Below, piece by piece: positions 24,601-32,974 of a stretch of DNA of 64,000 nt; the first letter of the stretch is position 1; each line of letters opens with the position of its first letter. Position numbers and translations under genes: made by a program. The notes below the pieces were generated by a model. It searched no databases and had not been told where the DNA came from. It worked only from the letters and a program-made list of their open reading frames with translations. Origin of the DNA: Heterohyrax brucei (lineage: Eukaryota; Chordata; Mammalia; Hyracoidea; Procaviidae); contig CM053142.1 in NCBI GenBank assembly GCA_028571685.1, positions 132,486,796 through 132,550,795 on the forward strand. Reading direction: 5' to 3'.

Positions 24601-27327
24601 CAGTTCAGCAAAAGTTGAGAGCATAATACTAATGCTAAAACTTCAGTATTGGTACATTTGTAGAGAACCACCTTCATAAAATACCAGAACCCATTGCCAT
24701 TGAGTCCATTCCAACCAATAGAGCTCCTGTGGACAGAGTAGAACTGCCATACAGGGTTTTTAGGGAGCGGCTGGTGAATTTGAACTGCCAACCTTTTGGT
24801 GAGCAACTGAGCTCTTAACCATTGTGCTACCAGGGTTCAGTCCCCTCTAGAGTAATATTAAAATACATGAAGAATTTGAGAACAAATGTGTCTTTTTTTA
24901 AAAAGAACATACTTACTCCCTTTATATGTGTAATTTTACTGTAACTTTAGGCAGGAATAGTTTTAACTGTTAAGAGAACTTTGATAAGCTGTGTGATAAA
25001 TATGAGGAGAGTGCAGAGCTAATTGGACTTACTCTTTTAAGAAATGAAAATGATGAAGATTTAGAAATGATCAGGTTTTTTTTTTTTTTTTAATTGTGGA
25101 AACCCTGAAGGAGCTAATGATGAATTTTTTTCCTCTGTTTTTTACTTTCACATGTGATATAATAAAGCAGGTGTGAGGATAATTCTGAATGGAATAAAGA
25201 TGACTAATGTATCAGCAGAAACAAGCAGATAATACATCCAGGAGAGCAACATCATGGAAATGTTTTAGTATTTCTAGTACAGTCTTAGGATTACTGATAG
25301 TGTTATAGCTCAGTGTCATAAAATGTGATCTGGTCTGCAAGCTCTGAAAAAGTATGTCCTAAGTACATGCCATTGTTTTAAAATAGAAATAGCAAGTACT
25401 GGTCTAGGGACAAATCTATGCCAATTTTGCATTTTAAGTTGTAGGGAATTTTATTCTGTATCTACTTTTTTAGGCACTGGAAATGTTCTTATGTTTATAT
25501 TCTTACACTTAAACACTAGTAGAAGCCTCTTCTCTTTCAGCCAGGTAAACCTGTAACCCTAATTCTGTGGGAAAATGAATCACACTGACAGAAATTTAGT
25601 ATAGCCTTCCTCAGGCTCTGGTGTGCTGAATGAAAGCCTTCCTACTCATTTAGAATCCTGTAATCAGTAAGAGTGAAACCTGTGTCTGATGTTGGGCTTC
25701 CAGAGGGTGCTCAAGGTACAGGTGGTCTTGAACGTGCTGTAGTGCTTATTATCACTCTGAAATTGAAGTATTTTTGACTACCTGTTTATGAGTAATACAG
25801 TTGAAACTTGTAAACATGATTTCTGTCACATTAAATTGTCGTGCATATTTTTATTATTAAAAAGTTTCTGTTGAGAAAGCTAAAAGTATATTTTATAAAA
25901 ATAGGAAGAAAGTGTCATGAGTGGTAGAGATGATGGTGATAAAAGTGGTATCTTGTCTAGTTTCTTCTCACACCATTTGGTATATATCATGTACTGTGTA
26001 AGTTGGCGAAAAGTAAGTATTGCTGACTTTGAAATCTGTTTACTGTTTGTTCCATACACCAAAAAAGGTGTTAGGTCACTAAATCTAAAGTGAAGGAGCT
26101 TTGGTGTTTCCGTGGTTAAGCATTCTGCTGCTAACCAAAAGGTTGGTGGTTCAAACCTGCTAGCAGCTCTGTTGGAGAAAGATGTGGCAGGCTGCTTCTG
26201 TAAAGGTTACAGACTTATAAGCCCTCTGAGAGCTAGTTCTGCTCTGTCTGGTAGGATTGCTGTGAGTCGGAATCAACTTGGATGGCAATGAATTTAAACT
26301 TAGAGCAGGGTTTCTCCATCTTGACCCTGTTCACGTTTTGTGCTGTATAATTCTTGGACTTGGGGTACTGTTTTGTGCATTATAGAATGCTTAGCAACAT
26401 CTCTCACCTTTATTCACTAGTTGCCAGTAGCAGCCTCTTAGATGTGACAACCAAAAATGTCACCAGACATTGACAAATTTACCCTGAGGGCAAAAATCTC
26501 CCATGGTTGAGAACCAGTGATCCAAATCAGTCTAATCTATCGTATGTCATACAAGTACTTTTTATTGTGTGAAATACAGAGCTAGATTTTTTTTCTGTTT
26601 ATGTTTGGGGCTTAAAAAGTATAAATAATTGAAATTCACAGAGCATCGTCTATACATATTCTGATTTACAACTTGAGCCATACACAAAACCTTTTCCTAG
26701 TACTGCTCACAAGGAATGTCATTGAGTTTCCTGGACTGTCTTATTTTCCCTTTTTCCTGCTCCCTACCTGTTAGTTTTAGTAGAGTGAAATGGCTAAGAT
26801 ACAGCAAACTTAATAGAGCTGAAAGATCCCTAAGTTACACAATAAACTCTTGAATGATTGAGCATTGGATGTAGTTATTTCTGAAGGTAACAGCATTGAT
26901 GTTTACAAAAGCCAAGCCAAGTGCCGTCAAGTCGGATAAGGGCGCTGAAACGTTTACACTCTCCTGGGCTAACATTTCAGTCGTTGGTCTGTCTAACAAA
27001 TGGTTCTTATGAAAACTGCTTCAGTATTGCTTATGTGTTGATAAAAGTGGGTTAGTCACAGAATGTAGAAGAAATTGCGTGAAATATCTGTAGACTGTCC
27101 AGGCATTAGGTTCATTGTTAGGAAATCCTCAGTTGGTATTTCAGCCAGCCTTAAATTTTCAGTGGAGGAGACTAGAAATAATTAAGATAATATATGTATA
27201 TTTTTTATTACTTTTACATGTCTGTCTCTCTTCTATTTGTATAGCTGATCAGATGTTTTGGGAAGTTATGCAGTTAAGAAGAGAGATGTCATTGGCCAAG
27301 CTGGGATATTTCAAAGAGGAACTGTGA
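9544..27327 (+). CDS. RAB3IP: RAB3IP (Rabin8), C-terminal 290 residues in eight exons
   Basis: Joined exons 9544-9639, 13884-13961, 14594-14797, 17582-17710, 19136-19248, 24313-24412, 24498-24567 and 27245-27327 total 873 nt, i.e. 290 codons plus TGA, with every junction in frame and GT-AG. I recognise the product as Rabin8, the Rab8 guanine-nucleotide exchange factor that is recruited by Rab11-GTP to recycling vesicles and the centrosome and supports ciliogenesis and polarised exocytosis. The first two exons and the start of the third carry the Sec2-type coiled-coil exchange domain; the core motif LTASLFEEAHKMV spans the first junction. The rest is the linker and the conserved C-terminal region. 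The human protein is 476 residues as I recall, so about 186 N-terminal residues lie upstream. The paralogue RAB3IL1 (GRAB) is the alternative, but the linker ([15 protein letters not shown]) is that of RAB3IP. No frameshift or stop is seen. Confidence 0.96.
9797..9925 (+). mobile_element. AfroSINE, partly deleted
   Basis: Begins GGAAATCCTGATGG, has the tRNA-like segment GTTAAGTGCTATGG, lacks part of the body after CCAGGC, and ends TTGACTCGATGGCAATGGG. It begins 157 bases after the exon donor. Confidence 0.88.
10149..10561 (-). mobile_element. Foldback mariner-derived element, copy 2 (internally deleted)
   Basis: Same ends as copy 1 (TGAGGACTGCC, CAGACCTCT) and the same two inverted arms, but most of the middle is lost: the sequence jumps from TTTGATGTCCTGAG to CCCCTTGCCACC. 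At 413 bp it is the shortest copy. Confidence 0.8.
10977..11128 (+). mobile_element. AfroSINE, short form
   Basis: GAAACCCTGGTGG at the head, GTCAGCAGTTCAAATCTGCC at the B box, and GTAGCTGTGAATCAAAATCA in the tail. Near full length. Confidence 0.93.
11252..11405 (-). mobile_element. AfroSINE, short form, antisense
   Basis: Reverse-oriented body with GGGACAGAGTAGAACTGCCC and the B-box complement GGATTTGAATTATTGATC. Preceded by an A-rich (CAAA)n run at 11225-11250. Confidence 0.9.
12008..12155 (+). mobile_element. AfroSINE
   Basis: GCTATGGCTGCTAACCAAAA and GGTTGGCAGTTGAGATTC mark the tRNA-like part. The tail is AAGTCAGCATTGACTCAAC. Confidence 0.9.
12371..12532 (-). mobile_element. AfroSINE, short form, antisense
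   Basis: Starts AACCAAACCCACTACCACTG, the reverse of the element's 3' end, and ends TCAGGGTTTCC, the reverse of its head. Near full length. Confidence 0.93.
12533..13883. other. RAB3IP intron, mostly unassigned
   Basis: 13020-13130 resembles a decayed L2/MIR 3' end (GGGATCTGGTCTG, CCTAGAACAGTACATCAC, ATAAATATTGAATGA). The rest shows no repeat or coding signal. Confidence 0.4.
13884..13961 (+). CDS. RAB3IP: RAB3IP exon: Sec2 coiled coil, second half
   Basis: Twenty-six codons, phase 0/0, beginning [13 protein letters not shown] and ending KEAQGK. With the previous exon it completes the exchange-factor core motif LFEEAHKMV. The acceptor is TTTTTCAG and the donor is AAA|GTACGT. It lies in an intron-rich stretch with no other coding signal within 600 bases. 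Confidence 0.95.
13962..14593. other. RAB3IP intron
   Basis: AT-rich; nothing recognised. A long open frame from 14384 is only the following exon read backwards into the intron. Confidence 0.5.
14594..14797 (+). CDS. RAB3IP: RAB3IP exon: end of coiled coil and phospho-regulated linker
   Basis: Sixty-eight codons, phase 0/0, the largest exon here. It starts [16 protein letters not shown] (end of the coiled coil), then runs through a Ser/Pro/Thr-rich linker (SSSPTSPTQ) and a basic segment KKGHTRNKS, and ends VKDCKE. HTRNKS at 14708-14725 fits the HxRxxS consensus of NDR kinases, and the known NDR2 site of human Rabin8 (Ser272) falls in this sequence. The SP pairs are candidate proline-directed kinase sites. 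The donor is GAG|GTAACT; read-through gives only 20 extra codons before a stop. Confidence 0.96.
14798..16070. other. RAB3IP intron, no repeat recognised
   Basis: About 1.27 kb of intron with no SINE, LINE or LTR that I can see, unusual for this window. Conserved non-coding elements could be here, but sequence alone does not show it. Confidence 0.4.
16071..16230 (-). mobile_element. AfroSINE, long form, antisense
   Basis: CCAAGGCTGTAAATCTCTTA and TCTTTCTCCCGTGGAG identify the long structural class; the 3' end of the element (left side) is CCACTGCCACTGAGTTG. Confidence 0.9.
16256..16445 (+). mobile_element. MIR SINE
   Basis: GTAATTTCGGACAAGTTACT, then TCTCAATTTCCTTA and TTCTTAGCACATAG follow the MIR core and tail order. 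Confidence 0.65.
16446..17581. other. RAB3IP intron, largely unassigned
   Basis: No coding or named repeat signal. The last 35 bases form the T11-(GT)n tract and acceptor of exon 17582. Confidence 0.45.
17582..17710 (+). CDS. RAB3IP: RAB3IP exon: start of conserved C-terminal region
   Basis: Forty-three codons, phase 0/0, starting [15 protein letters not shown] and ending LTFSKSE. This begins the C-terminal module of Rabin8-family proteins, which has been linked to Rab11 and membrane-lipid binding. The acceptor is TTTGTTAG, preceded by an unusual tract of eleven T and a short GT repeat. The donor is GAG|GTAATA. From memory the human protein has FRLWKDE here, so two residues may differ. Confidence 0.96.
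17711..18730. other. RAB3IP intron, unassigned
   Basis: Short poly-A and poly-T runs (18088, 18140) only; no named repeat. Confidence 0.4.
18731..18854 (+). repeat. Local direct repeat, copy A (upstream of exon 19136)
   Basis: About 110 bases match copy B at 19405-19541 with two visible mismatches, except that B has 13 extra bases (TAATTGTAAAAAT). Shared blocks include ATCCAGGTATACCACAGATT and CATGACCCATTGGTGGCTCA. Confidence 0.92.
19136..19248 (+). CDS. RAB3IP: RAB3IP exon, C-terminal region
   Basis: 113 nt: 37 codons ([14 protein letters not shown] to ECGGP) plus two bases of a split lysine codon that is completed at 24313. The acceptor is a strong tract, TTTCTTTTTTTTAAAG; the donor is AAA|GTATGT. 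The exon sits between two nearly identical 110-125 bp direct repeats (18731-18854 and 19405-19541), so unequal exchange between them would delete it. Confidence 0.96.
19405..19541 (+). repeat. Local direct repeat, copy B (downstream of exon 19136)
   Basis: Partner of copy A in the same orientation, about 670 bases apart, with exon 19136-19248 between them. The high identity implies a recent duplication or gene conversion. Confidence 0.92.
19775..22527 (+). mobile_element. RTE LINE, 2.75 kb, sense, decayed
   Basis: Collinear with most of the RTE polyprotein. The apurinic-type endonuclease part is at about 19790-20440 (for example GTTGCATTCATCGTCAAAGA), then the linker. The reverse transcriptase lies at about 21030-21780, followed by the C-terminal region and a 3' tail CCTAACAGCAACAA. 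Stops and frameshifts are frequent. At the YADD site (21751-21762) it reads N-A-V-D, so the first catalytic aspartate is lost. It is the most complete copy in the window and lies in sense orientation in a RAB3IP intron. Confidence 0.92.
22528..22856. other. Unassigned intron between RTE and SINE
   Basis: No repeat or coding signal recognised. Confidence 0.4.
22857..23003 (-). mobile_element. AfroSINE, short form, antisense
   Basis: AAACCAAAACCTATTGCCAT at the left and CCGCCAGGCTTTCC at the right; the B-box complement is GGGTTTGAACTGCC. Confidence 0.92.
23154..23306 (+). mobile_element. AfroSINE, short form
   Basis: Head GGAAACCCTGGTGGCGTAGT is nearly consensus; the B box is degraded (ACACTTCATTCTGCC); tail GGGTTGCTATCAATCAGAAT. 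Confidence 0.93.
23307..24312. other. RAB3IP intron with L2/MIR-like tail
   Basis: 24131-24240 resembles an L2/MIR 3' end (AATGTAAGACCTGTAAGGGC, then GTGCCTGGTACGCGG). 23430-23510 is similar to an ancient repeat of the 'lists of sizes' type (GTGCTAGGCATCAGCCC). The rest is unassigned. Confidence 0.45.
24313..24412 (+). CDS. RAB3IP: RAB3IP exon, cysteine- and tyrosine-rich C-terminal segment
   Basis: 100 nt. The first base completes the split lysine, followed by 33 codons [13 protein letters not shown] to PFCRYR, ending in phase 0. The acceptor is ATTATTTTACAG and the donor is AGG|GTATGT. It includes three cysteines and a YYY run that I recall as characteristic of Rabin8 and GRAB. The preceding intron (about 5 kb) holds an RTE LINE and two SINEs. 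Confidence 0.95.
24498..24567 (+). CDS. RAB3IP: RAB3IP exon, short penultimate exon
   Basis: 70 nt: 23 codons [17 protein letters not shown] to QQD plus one base of a split alanine codon. It is separated from the previous exon by an intron of only 85 nt. The acceptor is TTTGATCTAG and the donor is ATG|GTGAGT, the strongest donor in this gene's visible part. The hydrophobic/aromatic face (NFFTYIRYI) suits a helix packing in the C-terminal domain; that last point is inference. Confidence 0.95.
24680..24838 (-). mobile_element. AfroSINE, short form, antisense
   Basis: CAGAACCCATTGCCATTGAG at the left, TTGAACTGCCAACCTTTTGG in the tRNA-like part, CTACCAGGGTTC at the right. Confidence 0.92.
24839..26095. 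other. RAB3IP last intron, unassigned part
   Basis: A poly-T run at about 25076-25092. No coding signal or named repeat. Confidence 0.4.
26096..26300 (+). mobile_element. AfroSINE, long form
   Basis: GGTTGGTGGTTCAAACCTGC is the B-box region; GAAAGATGTGGCAGGCTGCT and TTCTGTAAAGGTTACAG are the long-form insert; tail TGCTGTGAGTCGGAATCAAC. About 205 bp. Confidence 0.93.
26306..26519 (+). mobile_element. MER5A-type hAT DNA transposon remnant
   Basis: Inverted ends CAGGGTTTCTCCATCTTGAC and CCATGGTTGAGAACCAGTG, with the internal block TGACAACCAAAAATGTCACC that I recognise from MER5A. Non-autonomous; no coding capacity. Confidence 0.85.
26520..27244. other. RAB3IP last intron, unassigned part
   Basis: No named repeat. 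A GCCAAGCCAAGTGCCGTC fragment at 26910 may be a scrap of an afrotherian element. Confidence 0.4.
27245..27327 (+). CDS. RAB3IP: RAB3IP last coding exon with stop
   Basis: 83 nt: two bases complete the split alanine, then 26 codons [15 protein letters not shown] to GYFKEEL and TGA at 27325-27327. The acceptor is TTCTATTTGTATAG. The C-terminus KLGYFKEEL matches my recollection of human Rabin8. An A-for-V change at the split codon (QQDADQ) and R for K in LRRE are conservative. Confidence 0.96.
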
Positions 27328-27605
27328 TGCTCTCTGCCTGGGAACATGCATAAACCTCACTGAAATAACTGGAAAATGGCTGGATATTTTTATGGTTACT
27401 TGATATTTATTTCCAAGGAGCGTGCCCAAGACTTTTTCACTTTTTTGCAGATTACACTAAGAAGTACTGTGACTTGTTTTAAACTGACCTAGGCTGTGTT
27501 TGCATATTCTTTAGTTAAACACTATAAAGAAGAATTACAGGCATACTAGTGATTGTAATTTATAGTTGCAAAAAAAAGGTGAATAAATACATGTTAGATT
27601 GAATG
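27328..27605 (+). other. RAB3IP: RAB3IP 3' UTR with candidate poly(A) signal
   Basis: Non-coding sequence after the stop. A canonical AATAAA lies at 27582-27587, after an A-rich run, with T- and GT-rich sequence shortly downstream (GTGTTTTTGCTTT). This would give a short 3' UTR of about 275 nt. Longer isoforms using later sites cannot be excluded. Confidence 0.6.
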
Positions 27606-28859
27606 TGTTTTTGCTTTCTCTTCTACCTCTAACACTGCCGTGTAGGGTCAGCTGAATTCTGTGTAGTGGTTGTCAAACTGCAGAAGAATCTGTGAGAGGC
27701 AAGGAAGCAGGTTGGGTGGACAGGACTCAGTTTTCATCTACTCACTAGGATGGCTCTGTCTTTATCTGTTTGATGTGTTGGACTTTGAAAAAAGAAGTTA
27801 TTTGAAAAAAGACTTCTGCAAAAAAATTGGAATGTTACTAGTTTAATTACTCTGCTCTTGAATTTAAGAAACCCCTTTATTATGTTATTTCTTAAATATA
27901 ATAGAAGATAGTCACAGTAAAGAGTTTCATGGTAGAAATATAGAAACAGAAGAAAAGCTAGAAACAAATAAGAAACCACTTCAATCACTCTACCCAGAAA
28001 TTGCTACTATTAATATTTTTGGAGAATAATCTTCCAATTTTTAGATATTTTCTACCTAGATATGCATGTGTCTGAAACAAATAATAGGCTTGCTTGCTGT
28101 TTTTACGTACGTATCTTCCCCTGTTGTTAAGTCTACAGCATCTTGATCACGGCTTGATTTTGACAATATTTAACTACCTGTTTCGACATCAGGTTGTTTT
28201 CAATTTTTCTGAATATCATCATTCTGTGATGAGTATCTTTATGTGTGCTTTTTAAAATATTGTTATTTCATTAATGTGGATGCCTAGAAGTAAAATTATT
28301 GAGTCAAGGTATACATGTATTATAAAATTTTTGATCCACATTGCAAAAGATCTTAGAAAAGTTCAGTTTATATTCATGGCACCGTGTTATGAGAAAACTG
28401 ATTTTCTGAGGATGCTGTTATTTCCAATTCTCTCTCAGAGGTTTGGACAGCTTTATGTGTAGATGGAATGTCTTCCAGGCTGGGTGGAAGACCACAGACA
28501 AAAGGCTCATCAGCAGTGGGGTTGAAACCATCATTACCATGGTCCAGCCATGTCAGCTCAAGAACCCAAGATTCAACATGAAAAGAGCTTTGAACCTAGA
28601 ATTTCATTTGTTTATAGTTATTTTAATATGGAAGTGTAATAAAAATATTAGGTATTCAAAACTTCAGAGAATTTTCCACACAAAAACAAATTGACAGTAC
28701 TTTTGAATAAAGATAATAAAAGATGTCACTTTTCTCCAAATTGATCTGTGGATACAGTGCATCTCAAAACTAAATGTCAGCATTTCTCCTGCAGTTGAAA
28801 AATGAATAGAAATTTATGTGCTAGAATGAAAGAAGGAGAATGAACAAGACAAATTTGTC
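27606..28859 (+). mobile_element. Intergenic sequence with a probable L1 3' UTR fragment (28000-28370)
   Basis: TGATGAGTATCTTTATGTGT followed by GGATGCCTAGAAGTAAAATT and TTGAGTCAAGGTATAC has the order of an ancient L1 3' UTR. The flanking parts (27606-28000, 28371-28859) are unassigned. Confidence 0.5.
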
Positions 28860-29456
28860 CTACCTGAAAGACTTGGGATGTAGAACAGAGGCTGTGATTA
28901 CTAATATCAGATGGATCCTGGCTGAAAGCAGAAAATACCAGAAAGATGCTGGCATGTGTTTTATTGACTATGCATAGACATTCAACTGTGTAGATCATAA
29001 CAAATGATAGATTATAATTCGCGAATTCTGGGACAGGTGGTGCTTTTGAGGACCGTGTACATAGACTGAGACGCCATCATTTGAACAGAGTAAAAGAATA
29101 TTGAATGATTCAAAATCAGGAAAGATGTGCCTCAGGGTTGTATTCTTTCTCCATACTTAGTCTGTAGGCTAAGCAGATAACTCCGCAGAGTTGAACTGCA
29201 TGAAGAGGAGCACAACATCAAGATTGGAGGAAGACTCATTAACAACTTGGCTTGCTGAAAGTAAAGAGAAGTGGAAGCACTTACTGATGAAGATCAAAGA
29301 CCATAGCTTTCAGTGTACTTCGCACCTTAACGTAAAAATCCTCACAACTGGACTACTATGCAACATCATGATAGAGAAAAGGTTAAAGTTGTCAGGGGTG
29401 TCATTTTGCATGCATGCACAGTCGCCACCCATGGAAGTAGCAGTCTAGAAATCAAA
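28860..29456 (+). mobile_element. RTE LINE, sense, part 1 of a split copy
   Basis: Contains the FIDYA-encoding segment, CATTCAACTGTGTAGATCAT, and AGGGTTGTATTCTTTCTCCA of the reverse transcriptase. About 25 bases including the YADD codons are missing after CATTAACAAC (29242). It breaks off at AGAAATCAAAA and resumes at 30147. Confidence 0.85.
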
Positions 29457-29524
29457 AACCTCCAGGACTGAAAGTATTCCCAAAGCCACCCTTCAAACAT
29501 TAGACTGGACTGTAAAACATGAAG

Positions 29525-29681
29525 GGAAACCTTAGTGGTGTAGTAGTTAAATGCTATGCCTGCTAACCAAAAGATTAGCAGTTTGAGTCTGCCAGGTGCT
29601 TCCTGACAACTTTATGGAGCAGTTCTGCTCTGTCTTATAGGGATGCTGTGAGTCAGAATTGACTGAACAGCACTGGTTTAT
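29525..29681 (+). mobile_element. AfroSINE inside the split RTE
   Basis: Head GGAAACCTTAGTGGTGTAGT, tRNA-like part GCTAACCAAAAGATTAGCAG, tail TGCTGTGAGTCAGAATTGAC. Confidence 0.93.
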
Positions 29682-29701
29682 TTTTCTTTTTGTAAAACAT
29701 A

Positions 29702-29858
29702 AGGATACCCTAGTACCATAGTGGTTTAGAGATATGGTTGCTAACCAAAAAATTGGCAGTTTGTGTCCACCAAGTGCTCCTTAGAAGCGTCACAGGCTTT
29801 TTCTGCTGTGTCCTACAGGGTCATTATGAGTCAAAATCAACTTAGTGGCAGTGGTTTT
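29702..29858 (+). mobile_element. AfroSINE inside the split RTE, second copy
   Basis: GCTAACCAAAAAATTGGCAG and GGGTCATTATGAGTCAAAAT; same orientation as its neighbour, 20 bases away. Confidence 0.9.
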
Positions 29859-30146
29859 CTTTATTTTTAAATGAAAAGAATAACCTTGAAGAGTACGCCT
29901 CTTTGGTCAGATACAGGAGACCAAATGACCAGCTCTTGTCTAGAGGTAAGATGAGAATGCAGGAAGGGGACAGGAACTGGGTAAATGGACACAAGAAACC
30001 TGGGGAGGAAAGGAGTGTGCTGTCACAGTATGGGGACTGCAACTAATGTAACATAATAACATATGTATAAAACTTTGTATGAGACATTAACTTCAGCTGT
30101 AAACTTAGACCTAAAGCACAATAGACAAGTTAAAAAAAAAAACAAG

Positions 30147-30622
30147 TTTCAGTGGGCAAATCTGCTGCGGGAGACCTCTTATAAAGTGTTAAAAAGCAAA
30201 GATGTTACTCTGAGGATTAAGGTGTGCGTTACCGAGGCCCTAGTGTTTTCAAACACTGTATGCATGTGAAAGCTGGGCAGTGAGCAAGGAAGCCCAGAGA
30301 AGAGCTGGTGCCTTTCAGTTGTGCTGGAGAATACTGACCTAGTATGAAATACCAGAAGGAGCAATTTGTTTTGAAAGAAATACAGCCAGCATGAGCCTTA
30401 GAAAAGAGGATGGTGAGACTTCATCTGACTTACTTTAGACGTGTTACCCAGAGGGACCAGTTCCTAGAGAAGGACATCAGAGGAAAAGAGCAAGACCCTC
30501 AGCAACAATGGGTTCAAGCATAACAATTGTGAGGATGTTGCAGGACTGGGCCATGTTTCTTTCTGTTGTACATATGGTCACTGTGAATTGGAGCCAACTC
30601 AGTGGCACCTAACATAACAAGG
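30147..30622 (+). mobile_element. RTE LINE, sense, part 2 of the split copy
   Basis: Resumes at GTGGGCAAATCTGCTGC, the segment expected after the break at 29456, and runs to the tail GCACCTAACATAACAAGG. The 690-base gap holds two AfroSINEs and about 290 bases of unassigned sequence. Confidence 0.88.
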
Positions 30623-30829
30623 ATTTTTGTGAGGCTGGGATGTTTAAGAATGTGTGATGTTAGTGTGGGAATAAACAAGATGTCCAATGGAACAGAGTAA
30701 AGGTCCTTCTACCCTCAATTTCCTAATTGGTAGAGGAAAAAGAAGTATTCACTAAAAGCTGAGAAGAAAGTCAGAGGAAAATAAAAGATGAGGTCATTTT
30801 CTTACATTTGCACAGCAAACAACTTCAGG

Positions 30830-31400
30830 ACATTACATAGAAAATTAGTATCTTCCTAATCCTGCTGGCTTTAAGAAATTCTTAAACTAGAAACAAAAAA
30901 GACCTCTAAAGGATTACTAATCATAAAAGATTAAGTTGTGCTGTATTAATTTAGAACTTCTGTCCATCAGAAGACTTAAAGCCAAGCCACTGATTGTGAG
31001 AAGATATTTGCAACACATTTAATCGATAATGGACTAAGTTTTAAGAATATATATAGAAATCTAGAATCAACAAGAATAGAACAGACAATAGGAAAATGGT
31101 CAAAATACTGAAACAGGTCTTTTGCAGAATTGGAAGCAGTTATAGATCTTTTTTAGTCTCAGAAACGTAAATGAAGCCCACAATGACTTGCTTAAAGTCA
31201 TTCAGTTGGCATAAATTAAGCCCTACAAAGTCAATTCTTGGAGGAGACATTATTCAACAGGATCACTCATAATGCTGATGAGAGTGTCAATTGGTATATC
31301 AATTTTGAAAAACAACTCAGTTGAAAAGGTGAGTGTGTACCAATGACCCAGCAATTCACTTTTAAGTATAGGTACTCAAAATTGTTAACAGAGTACCCCA
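30830..31400 (+). mobile_element. L1 LINE fragment, 3' ORF2 region
   Basis: GAACTTCTGTCCATCAGAAG, GAGAAGATATTTGCAACACA and TGACCCAGCAATTCACTTTT follow the L1 order. Interrupted frame. Confidence 0.75.
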
Positions 31401-31409
31401 GAATACATA

Positions 31410-31453
31410 TGTAGTATGTGTTTGTGTGTGTATGTGCATGTGTGTGTGTGTAT
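31410..31453. repeat. (TG)n microsatellite, imperfect
   Basis: Alternating TG with occasional TA and CA interruptions, ending in an uninterrupted TGTGTGTGTGTGT. Confidence 0.85.
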
Positions 31454-31559
31454 TAAGTTTCTGGAGAAAAAACAAATGTTTATAGGAGGGTGAAAGATGG
31501 TGTGTTCACATGGTGGACTCTGTTACATACATTTAAAAACCATTTTACAATTGTGTGTA

Positions 31560-32020
31560 ACTCTGTCTCCAGCTCTGACTTTGCTGTTGCTTAGCTGCAG
31601 ACTGTTGTTTCCATATTCCTACTCATTCCATCCACTTGGTTGTGTCATGGTTGTCTCAAACCTAACATGTTTGTCCACATTGTCAAGTTTGTCATGTTGC
31701 TTAAGAAAATGCCCAGGACTTGGCTTCTATGTTTTTGTCACCCTCTGCACCCGCACGCCCCCCACCTTCATCAGCAGTTCTCATCCATTCTATCTCCAAA
31801 ACATCTCAAATCCTTCTACTTCCTTCCCTGTCCTCTAACACAACTCAGACCAAGGCATCATCATCTTGCACGTGAACTCCTGCAGTATTGTCTTTCTCTT
31901 GTCTGTTTCCACTCCTGTCCTCTACAACCACTACAGCAACCCACTGATCTTTTAAACACAAAAATCAGTGTCACTTCCCTGCTTAAAGTCCTGTAGTACC
32001 ATCCTGTCATACTTAGAAAA
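31560..32020. mobile_element. Probable L2 LINE fragment
   Basis: Pyrimidine-rich text with GTCTCAAACCTAACATGTTT and GTGTCACTTCCCTGCTTAAA is typical of L2 3' ends. Open frames of up to 118 codons here show only low-complexity composition and no domain. Confidence 0.55.
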
Positions 32021-32161
32021 AAATTTTAAACTTGACAGAAAATCTTCAGTAAATGTTTACAGTGGTAGTATAGAAATGACAGTAAAAACTTCTTTTAATT
32101 TATGCTTCTTTTAAAATTAAAAGCACTGAAGTGCTATAGAAGAGGAACAAACTTGATAATA

Positions 32162-32974
32162 CGAGGTCCAGCAATTAAGTCCATGAACTTAATTGTTCAA
32201 AGTGCTGTGTACCTCACTGCAGAATGTCACTATGGTCTCCTTCATAGTACTCCCCTTGGGAGGATATGCACCAACACCAGTGCCTCGTCCACCCTTCAAA
32301 GCAATTTTGGAACACTTTCTGAAATAGCCATTGCGCATGGTGGCATGGTGGCAAGTTCATGAACCTGATTGTATAGTTGTCTCTGAGGGAGATTTTAGCC
32401 AGTCAACAAATACCTGTATTGGAACATCCTCCCTACTCAACTGATCTGGCCCCTAATGACTGTTTTCTTTATCCAAAGATAAAGGAAATACTGAGAGGAA
32501 GACATTTGGATGACATCCAGGACATAAGGGTAATAGGACAACTCTGATAGCCGTTCTAGAATCACTTGGGACTTTCCAGCCTCTACAACTACCTGAGTCA
32601 TATCCTTGCACTGTCTCTCTACATATGTACACACACACACACACACACACGTAGAGAAACCAGCTTAAGACATCTCCATTTTGCATGAAGACCCTCGTCA
32701 ACAGTAATCAAATTTAGCTAAATTTGAATTGCTTTGGCACTGATGTTTCCTCAAGAACCCCAGTATATAAACAGGGTAAAGTTCAGTTGCTATGGTTAAA
32801 CCTGGGAATGTGGTTCAAGTTGGAGAGGTGGCTAAAGCTGAACGGGGGGCTAGGTGCTGGCATTGGTGCATGCCTTCCCAAGGGGAGTACTTCAGAGGTG
32901 ACTAGTGATTTTCAGCAGTGAGGTATGTAGCACTTTTTCTAGGATGAGTTTGTGAACTTAATTGGCAGTCCTCA
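32162..32974 (+). mobile_element. Foldback mariner-derived element, copy 3, with internal replacement
   Basis: TA flanks at 32160-32161 and 32975-32976. The left arm in reverse encodes the transposase C-terminus (CISSQGEYYEGDHSD). The + strand middle encodes TDLAPNDCFLYPKIKEILRG, where the D at 32458-32460 is the third catalytic Asp of the mariner family. The right arm resumes at about 32847. Between them, 32558-32846 is foreign sequence belonging to the inverted repeat described separately, and about 30 bases of mariner are missing at that junction. Confidence 0.8.

Noticed and set aside
31497..31996. Two overlapping open frames of 113 and 118 codons
   Set aside because: They translate a pyrimidine-rich L2-like repeat and are low-complexity in Leu, Ser, Pro and His.
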